A stretch of DNA of 64,000 bases. It comes from an uncultured Flavobacteriaceae bacterium (GTDB lineage: Bacteria > Bacteroidota > Bacteroidia > Flavobacteriales > Flavobacteriaceae). Shown in pieces: positions 11,043 through 19,713 of the stretch. A model generated the notes under the pieces. That model was not told the origin of the DNA. It made no database searches and saw only the letters and a list, made by a program, of their open reading frames with translations. The number at the start of each line of letters is the position of its first letter. The first letter of the stretch is position 1. The stretch spans positions 1-64,000 of the forward strand of contig CANLRK010000007.1 of assembly GCA_947493535.1 (NCBI GenBank), written 5' to 3'. A program made the position numbers and the translations under genes.

Positions 11043-11435
11043 TTAATATAAATCCTGCCTGTATTTTTGTTGAAAATAAGTAAAGTATTGAAATAATAGA
11101 TAATTTACCTCCATACCATAGTCAATACTAGCATCATAATTTATCTGCATTTCATACAAATTGGGGTTAAAATTATAGGGCTGTAATACGCGTCTATTCC
11201 ATTCGCTTACCCAACGACGATTTTTAATTTCTAAGGCAGTTTGTGTGTAAAAATTTTGAGGAGGTTGCGTTACTAACCAACTATTAAATCCAGGTTCAAT
11301 AATGATAACTTCATATTCAAGTTCATCATTTTTAATTACTACCTTATCATCTTCAGTAGGAGTAGGGCTTTGTTTAGGAGAACTTCCACAGGAAAATAAA
11401 AAGAAGCATAAATAAAATAGGTAGGTGAATTTCAT
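11043..11435 (-). CDS. Small lipoprotein (DUF6146-like)
   Basis: A 130-residue protein with a lipoprotein signal (CFFLFSCGS, cysteine at residue 16), a Pro/Thr-rich linker and a compact domain beginning EYEVIIIEPGFNSWL and including RWVSEWNRRVLQPYNFNP and a tyrosine-rich end. This fits the flavobacterial DUF6146 family. It lies downstream of the DUF937 gene but a terminator separates the two, so it probably has its own promoter. Function unknown. Confidence 0.68.
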   Translation of the reverse strand: MKFTYLFYLCFFLFSCGSSPKQSPTPTEDDKVVIKNDELEYEVIIIEPGFNSWLVTQPPQNFYTQTALEIKNRRWVSEWNRRVLQPYNFNPNLYEMQINYDASIDYGMEVNYLLFQYFTYFQQKYRQDLY

Positions 11436-11469
11436 GATTCATATACTTAAGTGATTAAATTAAAGATAC

Positions 11470-11494
11470 AAAAAAGCCGAGTAAAACTCGGCTA
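11470..11494 (-). terminator. Intrinsic terminator after the DUF937 gene
   Basis: On the minus strand GCCGAG-TTTTA-CTCGGC is followed by TTTTTTG. The stem is short but GC-rich and starts 24 bases after the stop codon of the DUF937 gene. Confidence 0.82.
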
Positions 11495-11517
11495 ATTATA
11501 TGTTAAAAACTATAATA

Positions 11518-12156
11518 TTATCTTCCAAAAAGCCCGCCTAATAAACCACCTAGACCTCCTTTTTTCTTAGAACCTCCTAATACCATTCCTGCAACATCAT
11601 CTAAAATACTTCCATCACCATCGCCATCTAATAAAGATTCTATTAATGTTTGTTGGCTGTTAGCATTTGCACCTCCACCAAGTAAACCGCCTAACAAACT
11701 TTCAATACCACTTGAGTTTGATATATTTTGTTGTTTAGTTTGTTTTCCTAAATAGCCCATAACAATAGGGGCAGCTACTTTTAGAATTTGCATTACGGAA
11801 TCACTATCCATACCAGACTTTTGAGACAAAGCATTGGTTACATTACTTTGCGAGTTTCCTAATATATGACCAAGTATACCTGCACCATCTTGTTTAACAT
11901 CATTGTCAACTCCACCAGCAAATAAGCCACCTAAGTTATCTAAAATAGATCCATCATGTTTATTTGATAATGCACCAATTAATCCAGCAGCCCCTTCTGG
12001 AGTGTTGGCATTTCTTTTCATGGCTCCCATTAAAACTGGTAAAGCCATTGTTAATACTGAAGATGTTTTATCCTCTGGTTGGTTAGCTTCATTGGCTAAA
12101 CCATTAATAATGGTTTTACCCATATCACTATTTAATAATTCTAAAATTCCTGACAT
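11518..12156 (-). CDS. DUF937 domain-containing protein
   Basis: A 212-residue protein of the DUF937 (YidB-like) family: helical repeats with PVLMGAMKRNANTPEGAAGLIGAL near residue 40 and PIVMGYLGKQTKQQN near residue 130, then a glycine-rich low-complexity C-terminus (SLLGGLLGGGANA; a repeated LGGLLGG motif near the end). It is cytoplasmic by appearance with no signal peptide. It lies downstream of the serA-like gene, separated by about 80 bases, and ends at a terminator. The family has no firm function. Confidence 0.82.
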   Translation of the reverse strand: MSGILELLNSDMGKTIINGLANEANQPEDKTSSVLTMALPVLMGAMKRNANTPEGAAGLIGALSNKHDGSILDNLGGLFAGGVDNDVKQDGAGILGHILGNSQSNVTNALSQKSGMDSDSVMQILKVAAPIVMGYLGKQTKQQNISNSSGIESLLGGLLGGGANANSQQTLIESLLDGDGDGSILDDVAGMVLGGSKKKGGLGGLLGGLFGR

Positions 12157-12236
12157 TACTATTATTGTTAAAGATTTAATATTGAATTACAATTTACAAA
12201 ATAAAGTTGATTATAACTACGCGATGTAGTAAAAGC

Positions 12237-13178
12237 TTATTTTAATAAACCTATTATTTGCTTAGCTAAAGTCATGCCAATTTTTTCAGTAGCTTCAATA
12301 GTAGTTGTTGCTATGTTAGGACTTAATGAAATTTCAGGGTTCATTAAGAGTTGAACTTCTGGGTTTGGTTGGTTTTCAAATACATCTAACGCAGCATATT
12401 TAACATGTTTTGCTTCAATAGCATTCACAAGTGCTACTTCATCAATAATACTTCCATGGGCAACATTTACTATTCCTATGCCTTTTTTCATCATTCCAAA
12501 TTCCTTTTCTGTGATACAGTATTGCTCTTGCTTAGGTAAGTTTACTACAATTATATCGGACTGGGTGAGTACTTCATGAACTGGTTGAGCTTTAATAACA
12601 AAACTAACTGATTGCTTATTGAAAAAACGGAGGGTGCTTGTTATAGATTTTGTGGTGCTACATGTACCTATAACGTTCATACCAACTCCAAAAGCTATTC
12701 TTGCAATATCTTCAGCAGCGTTCTTTAAACCAATTATACCAATTGTTTTTCCTTGTAGTTCCAAACCATTTGAAAATTGCTTTTTCAATTCATTAAACCT
12801 ACTATCACCCTCTAGTGGCATTTCTCTATTAGCTTGGTGTAAAAACCTTACCATTCCAAATACATGTGCAAAAACCAGCTCGGCAATAGCATTTCTTGTT
12901 GCTTCCTCAGCATTTATTACATGTATGTTTTTCTCCTTAGCATAAGAAGTATCTATATTCTGATTCCCTGCGTACCCTATTAGTTTGAGTGTAGGGCATG
13001 CATCAATAAAAGCTTTGTTAATACGGGTTGTTTTTACAAGTAATATAGAAATGTTATTTGTATTGATGTAGTTTACAAGTTGATTATCAGCTACTGTAGT
13101 TGTATTAACAGTAAATCCGTTTTGCTCAAGTAATTCAATGGAATATTGAGTTGTGTTATAGGTTATTAATACATTCAT
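12237..13178 (-). CDS. SerA-family D-2-hydroxyacid dehydrogenase homologue lacking the catalytic and NAD motifs
   Basis: The 313-residue protein aligns over its full length with flavobacterial short SerA (D-3-phosphoglycerate dehydrogenase) and follows serC by one base, the usual serCA arrangement. Yet every key site is changed. The catalytic Arg of the NxARG motif is H241 (VNVAHGSIID), the catalytic Glu of the ExEP motif is Q270 (DVFENQP), and the catalytic His of PHIG is N288 (SPNIA). The GxGxxG dinucleotide motif reads GLKNAA (150-155), and the substrate loop GVGxDNID reads YAGNQNID. The frame is open with no stop, so it is not an ordinary pseudogene. Loss of dehydrogenase activity is inferred; a new or structural role is possible. 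I therefore withhold the serA symbol. Confidence 0.85.
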   Translation of the reverse strand: MNVLITYNTTQYSIELLEQNGFTVNTTTVADNQLVNYINTNNISILLVKTTRINKAFIDACPTLKLIGYAGNQNIDTSYAKEKNIHVINAEEATRNAIAELVFAHVFGMVRFLHQANREMPLEGDSRFNELKKQFSNGLELQGKTIGIIGLKNAAEDIARIAFGVGMNVIGTCSTTKSITSTLRFFNKQSVSFVIKAQPVHEVLTQSDIIVVNLPKQEQYCITEKEFGMMKKGIGIVNVAHGSIIDEVALVNAIEAKHVKYAALDVFENQPNPEVQLLMNPEISLSPNIATTTIEATEKIGMTLAKQIIGLLK

Positions 13179-13179
13179 T

Positions 13180-14253
13180 CTAACTTACTTTTTCAAATTG
13201 TTGCATAACATCAACTAATACTTCTACACTTTCTAACGGCATGGCATTGTACATTGATGCACGATATCCGCCCACACTACGATGTCCTTTCAAGCCGCTA
13301 ATTCCTGCTTTTTCCCATGCAGAATCAAAAGCAGTTGTAAGCTTTTCATTTGTTAAAGTAAAGGTAGCATTCATGACACTTCTATCTTCCACAGCTGTGG
13401 TTCCTTTAAATAGAGGGTTACGATCAATCTCATTGTATAAAAGTTTAGCTTTGGCGTTATTGATTTTTTCAATAGCAGGAATACCTCCTAAATCTTTTAA
13501 CCATTGTAGGGTTAACATTGACACATATATAGGAAATACCGAAGGAGTATTAAACATACTATCTTTAGCAATATGTAATTGATAATCTAACATAGAAGGA
13601 ATTTTACGTCCTGTTTTACCTAAAATATCATTTTTAACAATCACAAGTGTTGTTCCGGAAGGACCCATATTTTTTTGAGCTCCAGCATAAATTAAGTCGA
13701 ATTGTGAAAAATCTAGCTGGCGAGAAAAAATATCTGAACTCATATCACACACAGTAATTCCGTCATGTTTAGGAAAACTTTTCATTTGTGTTCCTGCAAT
13801 GGTGTTATTGCTAGTGTAGTGCAAATAATCAATATCATTAGGAATATGATAGTTTTTAGGAATATAGGAGTAATTTTTTTCTTCTGATGACGCAATAATC
13901 CTAGTTTCTCCAAAGAGTTGAGCTTCTTGGATGGCTTTTTTAGCCCAAGTACCGGTGTTTATATATGCTGCTTTCCCATTATTAACATTCATTAAATTGT
14001 AGGGAGTCATTAAAAACTCAGTACTTGCTCCGCCATGTAAAAATAAAGCAGAGTACCCTTTATTAGTAAGTCCTAAATGTTCTAAGGCTAAAGCTCGTGC
14101 TTTTTCAATAACACTAACAAAGTTTTTGCTTCGGTGTGAAATTTCGATTAAAGATAAATTTAAATCATCAAAATTAATAACAGCATTAGCTGCTTGTTGT
14201 AATACTTCTTGTGGTAAAATACATGGGCCAGCACTAAAGTTATGTTTTTTCAT
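13180..14253 (-). CDS. serC: Phosphoserine aminotransferase
   Basis: SerC transfers an amino group from glutamate to 3-phosphohydroxypyruvate in serine synthesis and also acts in PLP synthesis. The 357-residue class-V aminotransferase has the expected N-terminus (KHNFSAGPCILPQEVL), the PLP lysine K194 in YAGAQKNMGPSG and the C-terminal HRSVGGYRASMYNAM that holds phosphate-binding arginine. Length and motifs are normal, so this enzyme looks active, unlike its serA-like partner one base downstream. The LuxC-like reductase gene lies 26 bases upstream in the same direction. Confidence 0.95.
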   Translation of the reverse strand: MKKHNFSAGPCILPQEVLQQAANAVINFDDLNLSLIEISHRSKNFVSVIEKARALALEHLGLTNKGYSALFLHGGASTEFLMTPYNLMNVNNGKAAYINTGTWAKKAIQEAQLFGETRIIASSEEKNYSYIPKNYHIPNDIDYLHYTSNNTIAGTQMKSFPKHDGITVCDMSSDIFSRQLDFSQFDLIYAGAQKNMGPSGTTLVIVKNDILGKTGRKIPSMLDYQLHIAKDSMFNTPSVFPIYVSMLTLQWLKDLGGIPAIEKINNAKAKLLYNEIDRNPLFKGTTAVEDRSVMNATFTLTNEKLTTAFDSAWEKAGISGLKGHRSVGGYRASMYNAMPLESVEVLVDVMQQFEKVS

Positions 14254-14279
14254 GGTTGTGTTGTAGTAAGTAGTTTTGG

Positions 14280-15338
14280 CTAAAGGTTAGTTAAAAAATC
14301 AAGTGTATTGACATTATCAGCAAAGTCAGTAAGTGTTGGTTTTTGGGTTTGACCAAAAGCTATTTCTCCATCAATAATATTTTTAGCTACAATACATTGA
14401 ATTTTATGTTTGTCGTTGTTTAGTTTTTTCTTTAATTCGTCAATGTCGGTATAATACTCATAAAATACCGATGAAATAGGAGAGGAGTAGCTTTCATCTT
14501 CTTTTAACATTAAAAAGCCATTTTCTAATAAATCAAATAAGCTCATCAAATAAACAGCCTTATTATAATCATAATTATTAGCGTATTTTGCATTGTTTAT
14601 AATGTCCTTATGTGTAAAAACGGCTTTAAAAAAGGCATCAAAATTATAATCTTTAGGAACAAAAAGTTTTGATACACTTCGGCAACCTAGTCCAAAATAT
14701 TTAAAAATATCGTCAGCTAAAGCAGTTAGTTCTTCTGTAGTTTCATTACCGGTTAGTATGGCAACCGAGTTTCTGTTTTCTCTAATTATTGATGGATATT
14801 TACCGAAGTAATATTCAAAATAACGTGCAGTATTGGAGCTACCTGTAGCAATAACAGCATCAAAATTGTTTAGTTTCTCTTGAGTAAAAGTTATTTTGTT
14901 TTTAAAATCATCACAAACATACTGTAAGTATTTTGCCAAAATTGGTAATAGGTGTTTATCGTTAGATGATTGCTTTACGAGTATAGAATGTCCTGAAATT
15001 AATACGGATAAAAAATCATGAAAACCTACTAAAGGTATGTTTCCTGCCATTATTACTGCAATAGTTTTATGTGAAACATTACTAGTAATTCCTGTAGTAA
15101 AATTAGTAAGTTTAGCTGTTGTTAATGAATTACTCCAACCCTCACATGCAAACAAAACGTTTTCGAGGGTAAACCAACCGTTAAATTCTTCAGCACGTTC
15201 TACTTGTAGTTTAAATGCCTCAAAAAAAAGCTCATTATGCGGGATATCTTCTTTTTTAAGAATTCCTTCAGTAGTAAACTGGCTTAAAAAATCACCTAAA
15301 AGTGAAAAAGCTTTAATCCTGGTGCTTAAATTGTTCAT
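14280..15338 (-). CDS. LuxC-like acyl-CoA reductase
   Basis: A 352-residue protein of the acyl-CoA reductase (LuxC/aldehyde dehydrogenase-like) family. It would reduce acyl-CoA or a related thioester to an aldehyde with NAD(P)H. Family stretches are VIMAGNIPLVGFHDFLSVLISGH (about 92-114), a NAD-site-like ATGSSNTARYFEYYFGKYP (about 164-182), the RENRNSVAILTG segment and FGLGCRSVSKLFVPKDY with the probable nucleophile C218. In flavobacteria it sits stably between a ferredoxin gene and serC, as here. The true substrate is not known. Confidence 0.82.
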   Translation of the reverse strand: MNNLSTRIKAFSLLGDFLSQFTTEGILKKEDIPHNELFFEAFKLQVERAEEFNGWFTLENVLFACEGWSNSLTTAKLTNFTTGITSNVSHKTIAVIMAGNIPLVGFHDFLSVLISGHSILVKQSSNDKHLLPILAKYLQYVCDDFKNKITFTQEKLNNFDAVIATGSSNTARYFEYYFGKYPSIIRENRNSVAILTGNETTEELTALADDIFKYFGLGCRSVSKLFVPKDYNFDAFFKAVFTHKDIINNAKYANNYDYNKAVYLMSLFDLLENGFLMLKEDESYSSPISSVFYEYYTDIDELKKKLNNDKHKIQCIVAKNIIDGEIAFGQTQKPTLTDFADNVNTLDFLTNL

Positions 15339-15467
15339 TTATCTTGTATCTAAATAGTTTTGGCGTTATTTTTGTGCCATGAAACATTAATTTGTTTTGT
15401 GTTTTGGCAAAGATAATCATTGTGTTAAAAGCGAAACGAATTATTTTTAATTAAAAAGAGAATAGCT

Positions 15468-15821
15468 ATGGCAATTATTATAACGGATGAATGTATTAAC
15501 TGTGGGGCTTGTGAGCCGGAATGTCCAAATACAGCAATTTATGAAGCTTCTGATGATTGGAGGTATTCTGATGGTACATTATTACAAGGAGATTTAGTAT
15601 TAACCAATGGAAAAACTGTTAATGCAGATGAAGCGCAAGAGCCAGTTAGTGATGAAATATATTATATAGTTCCTGATAAGTGTACTGAGTGTAAAGGGTT
15701 CCATGAAGAACCTCAATGTGCTGCGGTTTGTCCAGTAGATTGTTGTGTGCCTGATGATAATGTTGTGGAAACAGAAGAAGAACTTTTAGCAAAGCAATCT
15801 TTTATGCATCCTGAAGGATAA
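15468..15821 (+). CDS. Two-cluster [4Fe-4S] ferredoxin
   Basis: A 117-residue ferredoxin. The first cluster motif is C9-C12-C15-C19 ([12 protein letters not shown]). The second is C72-C75 with C84-C88 ([22 protein letters not shown]) and carries an eight-residue insertion between the second and third cysteine, as in the Allochromatium-type 2[4Fe-4S] ferredoxins. It transfers electrons in the cytoplasm. It is divergent from the acyl-CoA reductase gene with 129 bases between start codons and is followed by a terminator. Confidence 0.92.
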   Translation: MAIIITDECINCGACEPECPNTAIYEASDDWRYSDGTLLQGDLVLTNGKTVNADEAQEPVSDEIYYIVPDKCTECKGFHEEPQCAAVCPVDCCVPDDNVVETEEELLAKQSFMHPEG

Positions 15822-15847
15822 AATTACTTAAATATATTAAAGAATAT

Positions 15848-15874
15848 AAAGAGCTTTTTTAAGCTCTTTTTTGT
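15848..15874 (+). terminator. Intrinsic terminator after the ferredoxin gene
   Basis: AAAGAGCTT and AAGCTCTTT form a stem around a T-rich loop, followed by T residues, 27 bases after the ferredoxin stop codon. Confidence 0.75.
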
Positions 15875-15948
15875 TAAAAAAAGTTAATAAATTTACTATT
15901 AGGAATAATAAATTGTAAATTAGCACTCGTAACAATAACTAGTTCAAA

Positions 15949-16020
15949 ATGAATATTATATTTAAATATGCTATTTCTGTTTTAATAGGGGTTTGTGTTA
16001 TTATCTTAGCTCTTTTTTAA
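15949..16020 (+). CDS. Possible 23-residue single-span membrane peptide
   Basis: In the otherwise empty spacer between the ferredoxin terminator and ychF there is an ATG followed by 22 codons and TAA. The peptide (MNIIFKYAISVLIGVCVIILALF, shown as two parts: MNIIFKYAIS and VLIGVCVIILALF) would be one transmembrane helix with a short N-terminal tail holding one lysine. Short open frames arise by chance in AT-rich DNA, so only the strongly hydrophobic, well-delimited composition argues for it. Confidence 0.25.
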   Translation: MNIIFKYAISVLIGVCVIILALF

Positions 16021-16082
16021 CAGTAATTTTCTTATCTAACAATTTATACCATATTTTTCCAGCTGAGAACAAATAAAATATG

Positions 16083-16090
16083 TAGTTTTG
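16083..16090 (+). promoter_or_regulatory. Candidate -7 promoter element of ychF
   Basis: TAGTTTTG matches the Bacteroidota TAnnTTTG element and lies 29 bases upstream of the ychF start codon. The -33 region is T-rich but has no exact TTTG. Confidence 0.45.
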
Positions 16091-16119
16091 CAAACTTAAT
16101 ATTTTAGTCTTATATCATC

Positions 16120-17211
16120 ATGAAAGCAGGAATTGTAGGATTACCTAATGTTGGTAAATCAACTTTATTTAATTGTTTATCAAATGCCAAAGCACAGAGT
16201 GCTAATTTCCCTTTTTGTACTATTGAACCAAATGTTGGTGTTGTAAATGTACCTGACTCGCGAGTAGCAAAGCTTGAAAGCATGGTTAATCCTGAACGTG
16301 TTGTGCCTGCAACCGTTGAAATTGTTGATATTGCAGGGTTAGTAAAAGGTGCTAGTAAAGGAGAAGGGCTAGGGAATAAGTTTTTAGCTAATATTAGAGA
16401 ATGTGATGCGATTATTCATGTATTGCGTTGTTTTGACAATGATAATATCGTACACGTTGATGCCTCGGTTAATCCAATTCGTGATAAAGAAACTATAGAT
16501 TTTGAATTGCAATTAAAAGATTTGGAATCAGTAGAAAAAAGATTAGAAAAAGTAAATAGAGCTGCAAAAACCGGTAATAAAGATGCGCTTTTAGAACAAG
16601 CATTGCTTGTAAAATTAAAAGAGACTTTAGAAGAAGGACAGTCGGTACGTTCGTTAACATTTAATGAAAAAGAACAGGTTTTAGTTGATGAGTTTCAAAT
16701 GCTTACAGCAAAACCAATATTATACGTATGTAATGTAGAGGAGGCGTCGGCTAAAAATGGAAATGCTTATGTAGAAAAAGTTCGTGAAGCTGTGAAAAAC
16801 GAAGGTGCAGAAATTATTGTTTTGGCTGTAGCTACCGAATCTGATATTGCTGAGTTAGAAGACTATGAAGAGCGTCAAATATTTTTAGAAGATATTGGGT
16901 TAGAAGAACCAGGATCTGCACGTTTAATAAGAGCTGCCTATAAATTATTAAACTTACAAACGTATTTTACTGTTGGTGTAAAAGAAGTAAGAGCATGGAC
17001 AGTTTCAATAGGAGCAACTGCACCACAAGCTGCAGGAGTGATTCATACCGATTTTGAAAAAGGATTTATTAGAGCTGAAGTGATGCAGTATGATACTTTT
17101 GTAGAATATGGTAGTGAAGCTAAAGTAAAAGAAGCTGGTAAACTTGGTGTTGAAGGTAAAGAATATATTGTTAAAGATGGCGATATAATGCATTTCCGTT
17201 TTAACGTGTAA
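16120..17211 (+). CDS. ychF: Ribosome-associated ATPase YchF
   Basis: YchF (OLA1-type) is an Obg-family P-loop protein that prefers ATP and binds ribosomes. The 363-residue protein has G1 GLPNVGKST (7-15), G3 DIAGLVKGASKGEGLGNKFL (about 68-87), a coiled-coil insertion (about 130-160) and a C-terminal TGS domain beginning near residue 275 (LQTYFTVGVKEVRAWT) and including KGFIRAEV. Length is standard. It has its own promoter candidate and a terminator, so it is monocistronic. Confidence 0.96.
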   Translation: MKAGIVGLPNVGKSTLFNCLSNAKAQSANFPFCTIEPNVGVVNVPDSRVAKLESMVNPERVVPATVEIVDIAGLVKGASKGEGLGNKFLANIRECDAIIHVLRCFDNDNIVHVDASVNPIRDKETIDFELQLKDLESVEKRLEKVNRAAKTGNKDALLEQALLVKLKETLEEGQSVRSLTFNEKEQVLVDEFQMLTAKPILYVCNVEEASAKNGNAYVEKVREAVKNEGAEIIVLAVATESDIAELEDYEERQIFLEDIGLEEPGSARLIRAAYKLLNLQTYFTVGVKEVRAWTVSIGATAPQAAGVIHTDFEKGFIRAEVMQYDTFVEYGSEAKVKEAGKLGVEGKEYIVKDGDIMHFRFNV

Positions 17212-17232
17212 AATAACAAGATAAACAATATT

Positions 17233-17270
17233 AAAAAGCCTTAGCAAAAACAGATTGTTAAGGCTTTTTT
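17233..17270 (+). terminator. Intrinsic terminator after ychF
   Basis: AAAAAGCCTTA pairs with TAAGGCTTTTT around a 15-base loop, 22 bases after the ychF stop codon. Confidence 0.82.
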
Positions 17271-17367
17271 GATGCTTAAAAAGCTGTTACTAACTTTCTG
17301 TAAACCTCCTTTTATTTTTTTACAGTTTATGCTATATTAGCAACATATCCTAATAGTTACAATTTTA

Positions 17368-19221
17368 ATGGCACAAGAAACAAAATACACCGAAGATAAT
17401 ATTCGTTCATTAGACTGGAAAGAACACATTCGTATGCGTCCAGGAATGTATATTGGTAAACTCGGCGATGGTTCTTCTGCAGATGATGGTATATATATTC
17501 TTTTAAAAGAAGTGCTGGACAATTCTATAGATGAGTTTGTTATGGGGTCTGGTAAAACTATCGAAATTACAACAAAAGAAGGCAAGGTAACTGTGCGTGA
17601 TTACGGTAGAGGAATTCCTTTAGGTAAGGTAAAGGATGTAGTGTCTAAAATGAATACCGGAGGAAAGTATGACTCTAGAGCCTTTAAAAAGTCAGTTGGA
17701 CTTAATGGAGTAGGTACAAAAGCAGTAAATGCTTTATCAACCTATTTTAAAGTTGAATCTAACCGAAACAACCAACGCAAGGCGATTGAGTTCTCGAAAG
17801 GAGAAGTAACAGAAGATTTTCCTGTAGAAGATGTGGTTTCCCGTAAAGGAACAAAAGTAAGTTTTATACCAGACGCAAGTATATTTAAAAACTACAAATA
17901 TCGCTCAGAATATGTAGTTAAAATGCTTAAAAACTACGTATATCTTAACCCAGGGCTGACTATTGTTTATAACGGTGAAAAGTTTGTTTCGGAAAATGGA
18001 TTAAAGGATTTATTAGAAGATAATAACAGTAAAGATGATATGCTGTATCCTATCATTCATTTAAAAGGAGATGATATTGAAGTAGCAATAACCCATAGTA
18101 AAACACAGTATTCTGAAGAGTATCATTCCTTTGTAAACGGACAACATACCACACAAGGAGGAACGCATCAAGCAGCTTTTAGAGAAGCTATAGTAAAAAC
18201 AATACGTGACTTTTACGGCAAAAACTACGATGCTTCTGATGTACGTAAATCAATAATTTCTGCCATTGCTATTAAAGTGATGGAACCCGTTTTTGAGAGT
18301 CAAACCAAAACAAAGTTAGGGTCGGTTGAAATGGGTGGAGATCTGCCAACAGTACGTACTTATATAAACGATTTTATAAAAAAATATCTTGATAATTTTT
18401 TACATAAAAACCCAGAAACTGCTGAAGCCATACAACGTAAAATTTTGCAGGCCGAACGTGAACGTAAGGAGTTATCAGGAATAAGGAAGTTAGCTAAAGA
18501 TCGTGCTAAAAAAGCGTCATTACATAATAAAAAATTACGCGATTGTAGGGTGCATTTAGGTGATATGAAAAAAGAACGTCGTTTAGAATCAACGCTGTTT
18601 ATTACCGAGGGGGACTCAGCTAGTGGATCAATTACCAAATCAAGAGATGTAAACACACAGGCAGTTTTTAGTTTACGTGGTAAACCCCTGAACTCATACG
18701 GAATGTCAAAAAAGATTGTGTATGAAAATGAAGAGTTTAACCTGTTACAAGCTGCACTAAATATTGAGGAATCGTTGTCGGATTTGCGTTATAATAATAT
18801 TGTTATCGCTACGGATGCAGATGTTGATGGAATGCATATTAGATTATTATTAATAACATTTTTCTTACAGTTTTTTCCAGAATTGATAAAGGAAGGGCAT
18901 TTATATATTTTAGAAACACCATTGTTTAGAGTTAGAAATAAGAAAGAAACGATTTATTGTTATTCTGAAGAAGAGCGTGTTGCAGCAATTAATAAACTGA
19001 AAGGGAAACCTGAAATAACCCGATTTAAAGGACTTGGGGAAATTTCACCAGATGAATTTCAGTTTTTTATTGGTGAGGATATGCGTTTAGCTCCTGTAAT
19101 GTTAGACACAGCTACTTCCATAGAAAACTTATTGCAATTTTACATGGGGAAAAACACACCGGACCGACAAAAGTTTATTATTAATAATTTAAAAGTAGAG
19201 CTAGATATTGTTGAAGATTAA
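17368..19221 (+). CDS. parE: DNA topoisomerase IV subunit B
   Basis: The ATPase and TOPRIM subunit of a type IIA topoisomerase that decatenates daughter chromosomes. The 617-residue protein has the GHKL ATPase ([14 protein letters not shown] near 28; DNSIDEF; the glycine-rich [10 protein letters not shown] near 115), transducer domain, and TOPRIM motifs TEGDSASGS (about 414-422) and DADVDGMH (about 489-496). The paired parC-like subunit follows after one small membrane gene, and the absence of an N-terminal gyrase-type feature supports ParE over GyrB. Confidence 0.94.
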   Translation: MAQETKYTEDNIRSLDWKEHIRMRPGMYIGKLGDGSSADDGIYILLKEVLDNSIDEFVMGSGKTIEITTKEGKVTVRDYGRGIPLGKVKDVVSKMNTGGKYDSRAFKKSVGLNGVGTKAVNALSTYFKVESNRNNQRKAIEFSKGEVTEDFPVEDVVSRKGTKVSFIPDASIFKNYKYRSEYVVKMLKNYVYLNPGLTIVYNGEKFVSENGLKDLLEDNNSKDDMLYPIIHLKGDDIEVAITHSKTQYSEEYHSFVNGQHTTQGGTHQAAFREAIVKTIRDFYGKNYDASDVRKSIISAIAIKVMEPVFESQTKTKLGSVEMGGDLPTVRTYINDFIKKYLDNFLHKNPETAEAIQRKILQAERERKELSGIRKLAKDRAKKASLHNKKLRDCRVHLGDMKKERRLESTLFITEGDSASGSITKSRDVNTQAVFSLRGKPLNSYGMSKKIVYENEEFNLLQAALNIEESLSDLRYNNIVIATDADVDGMHIRLLLITFFLQFFPELIKEGHLYILETPLFRVRNKKETIYCYSEEERVAAINKLKGKPEITRFKGLGEISPDEFQFFIGEDMRLAPVMLDTATSIENLLQFYMGKNTPDRQKFIINNLKVELDIVED

Positions 19222-19239
19222 TTTACCCGAACAACACTC

Positions 19240-19713
19240 ATGAAATTTACTAATAAAAGAAACGTACCCCTATTAAAGGCAGGATATATACTGTTACTGA
19301 CAAGTATGTTAGCTTTTTTTACATATCATTTTTTTGTTGTAAATACTACAGTTTTAAACAACTATCAACTAACAATATTACTAATCTGTTATTTAGTTTT
19401 TTTTGTGTATTGGTATATTAATGCCAAGTACATTGAATATGATAGTAAAGGCTTAGGGGTAGTATTTGTTACCAAAGGTATAGTATTAAACGATATATCT
19501 AATTATAGAGAGCAACGTATAGAAATACCTAAAAACAAATTAACTAATTATAAGTTAGTTAATAGGGTATTATATAAAAAGGTATATCTATATATAAAAG
19601 GGAGTAGCGGTATAAAAAAGGTAGGTATAAATATATCTTTTTTAAAAACACATAAAGTAAAAGCGTTAAGAGCATCATTAGATAAAATAGTACGTGAAAA
19701 TTCATCAAAATAA
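19240..19713 (+). CDS. Membrane protein of unknown function between parE and parC
   Basis: A 157-residue protein with two transmembrane segments (about 12-32 and 42-60), then a soluble region of about 95 residues (EYDSKGLGVVFVTKGIVLNDIS; basic lysine-rich strands) that may have a pleckstrin-like fold. I do not recognise a specific family. It lies 18 bases after parE and its TAA directly abuts the parC ATG, so the three genes are co-transcribed. Use of the operon position does not prove a role in topology. Confidence 0.7.
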   Translation: MKFTNKRNVPLLKAGYILLLTSMLAFFTYHFFVVNTTVLNNYQLTILLICYLVFFVYWYINAKYIEYDSKGLGVVFVTKGIVLNDISNYREQRIEIPKNKLTNYKLVNRVLYKKVYLYIKGSSGIKKVGINISFLKTHKVKALRASLDKIVRENSSK

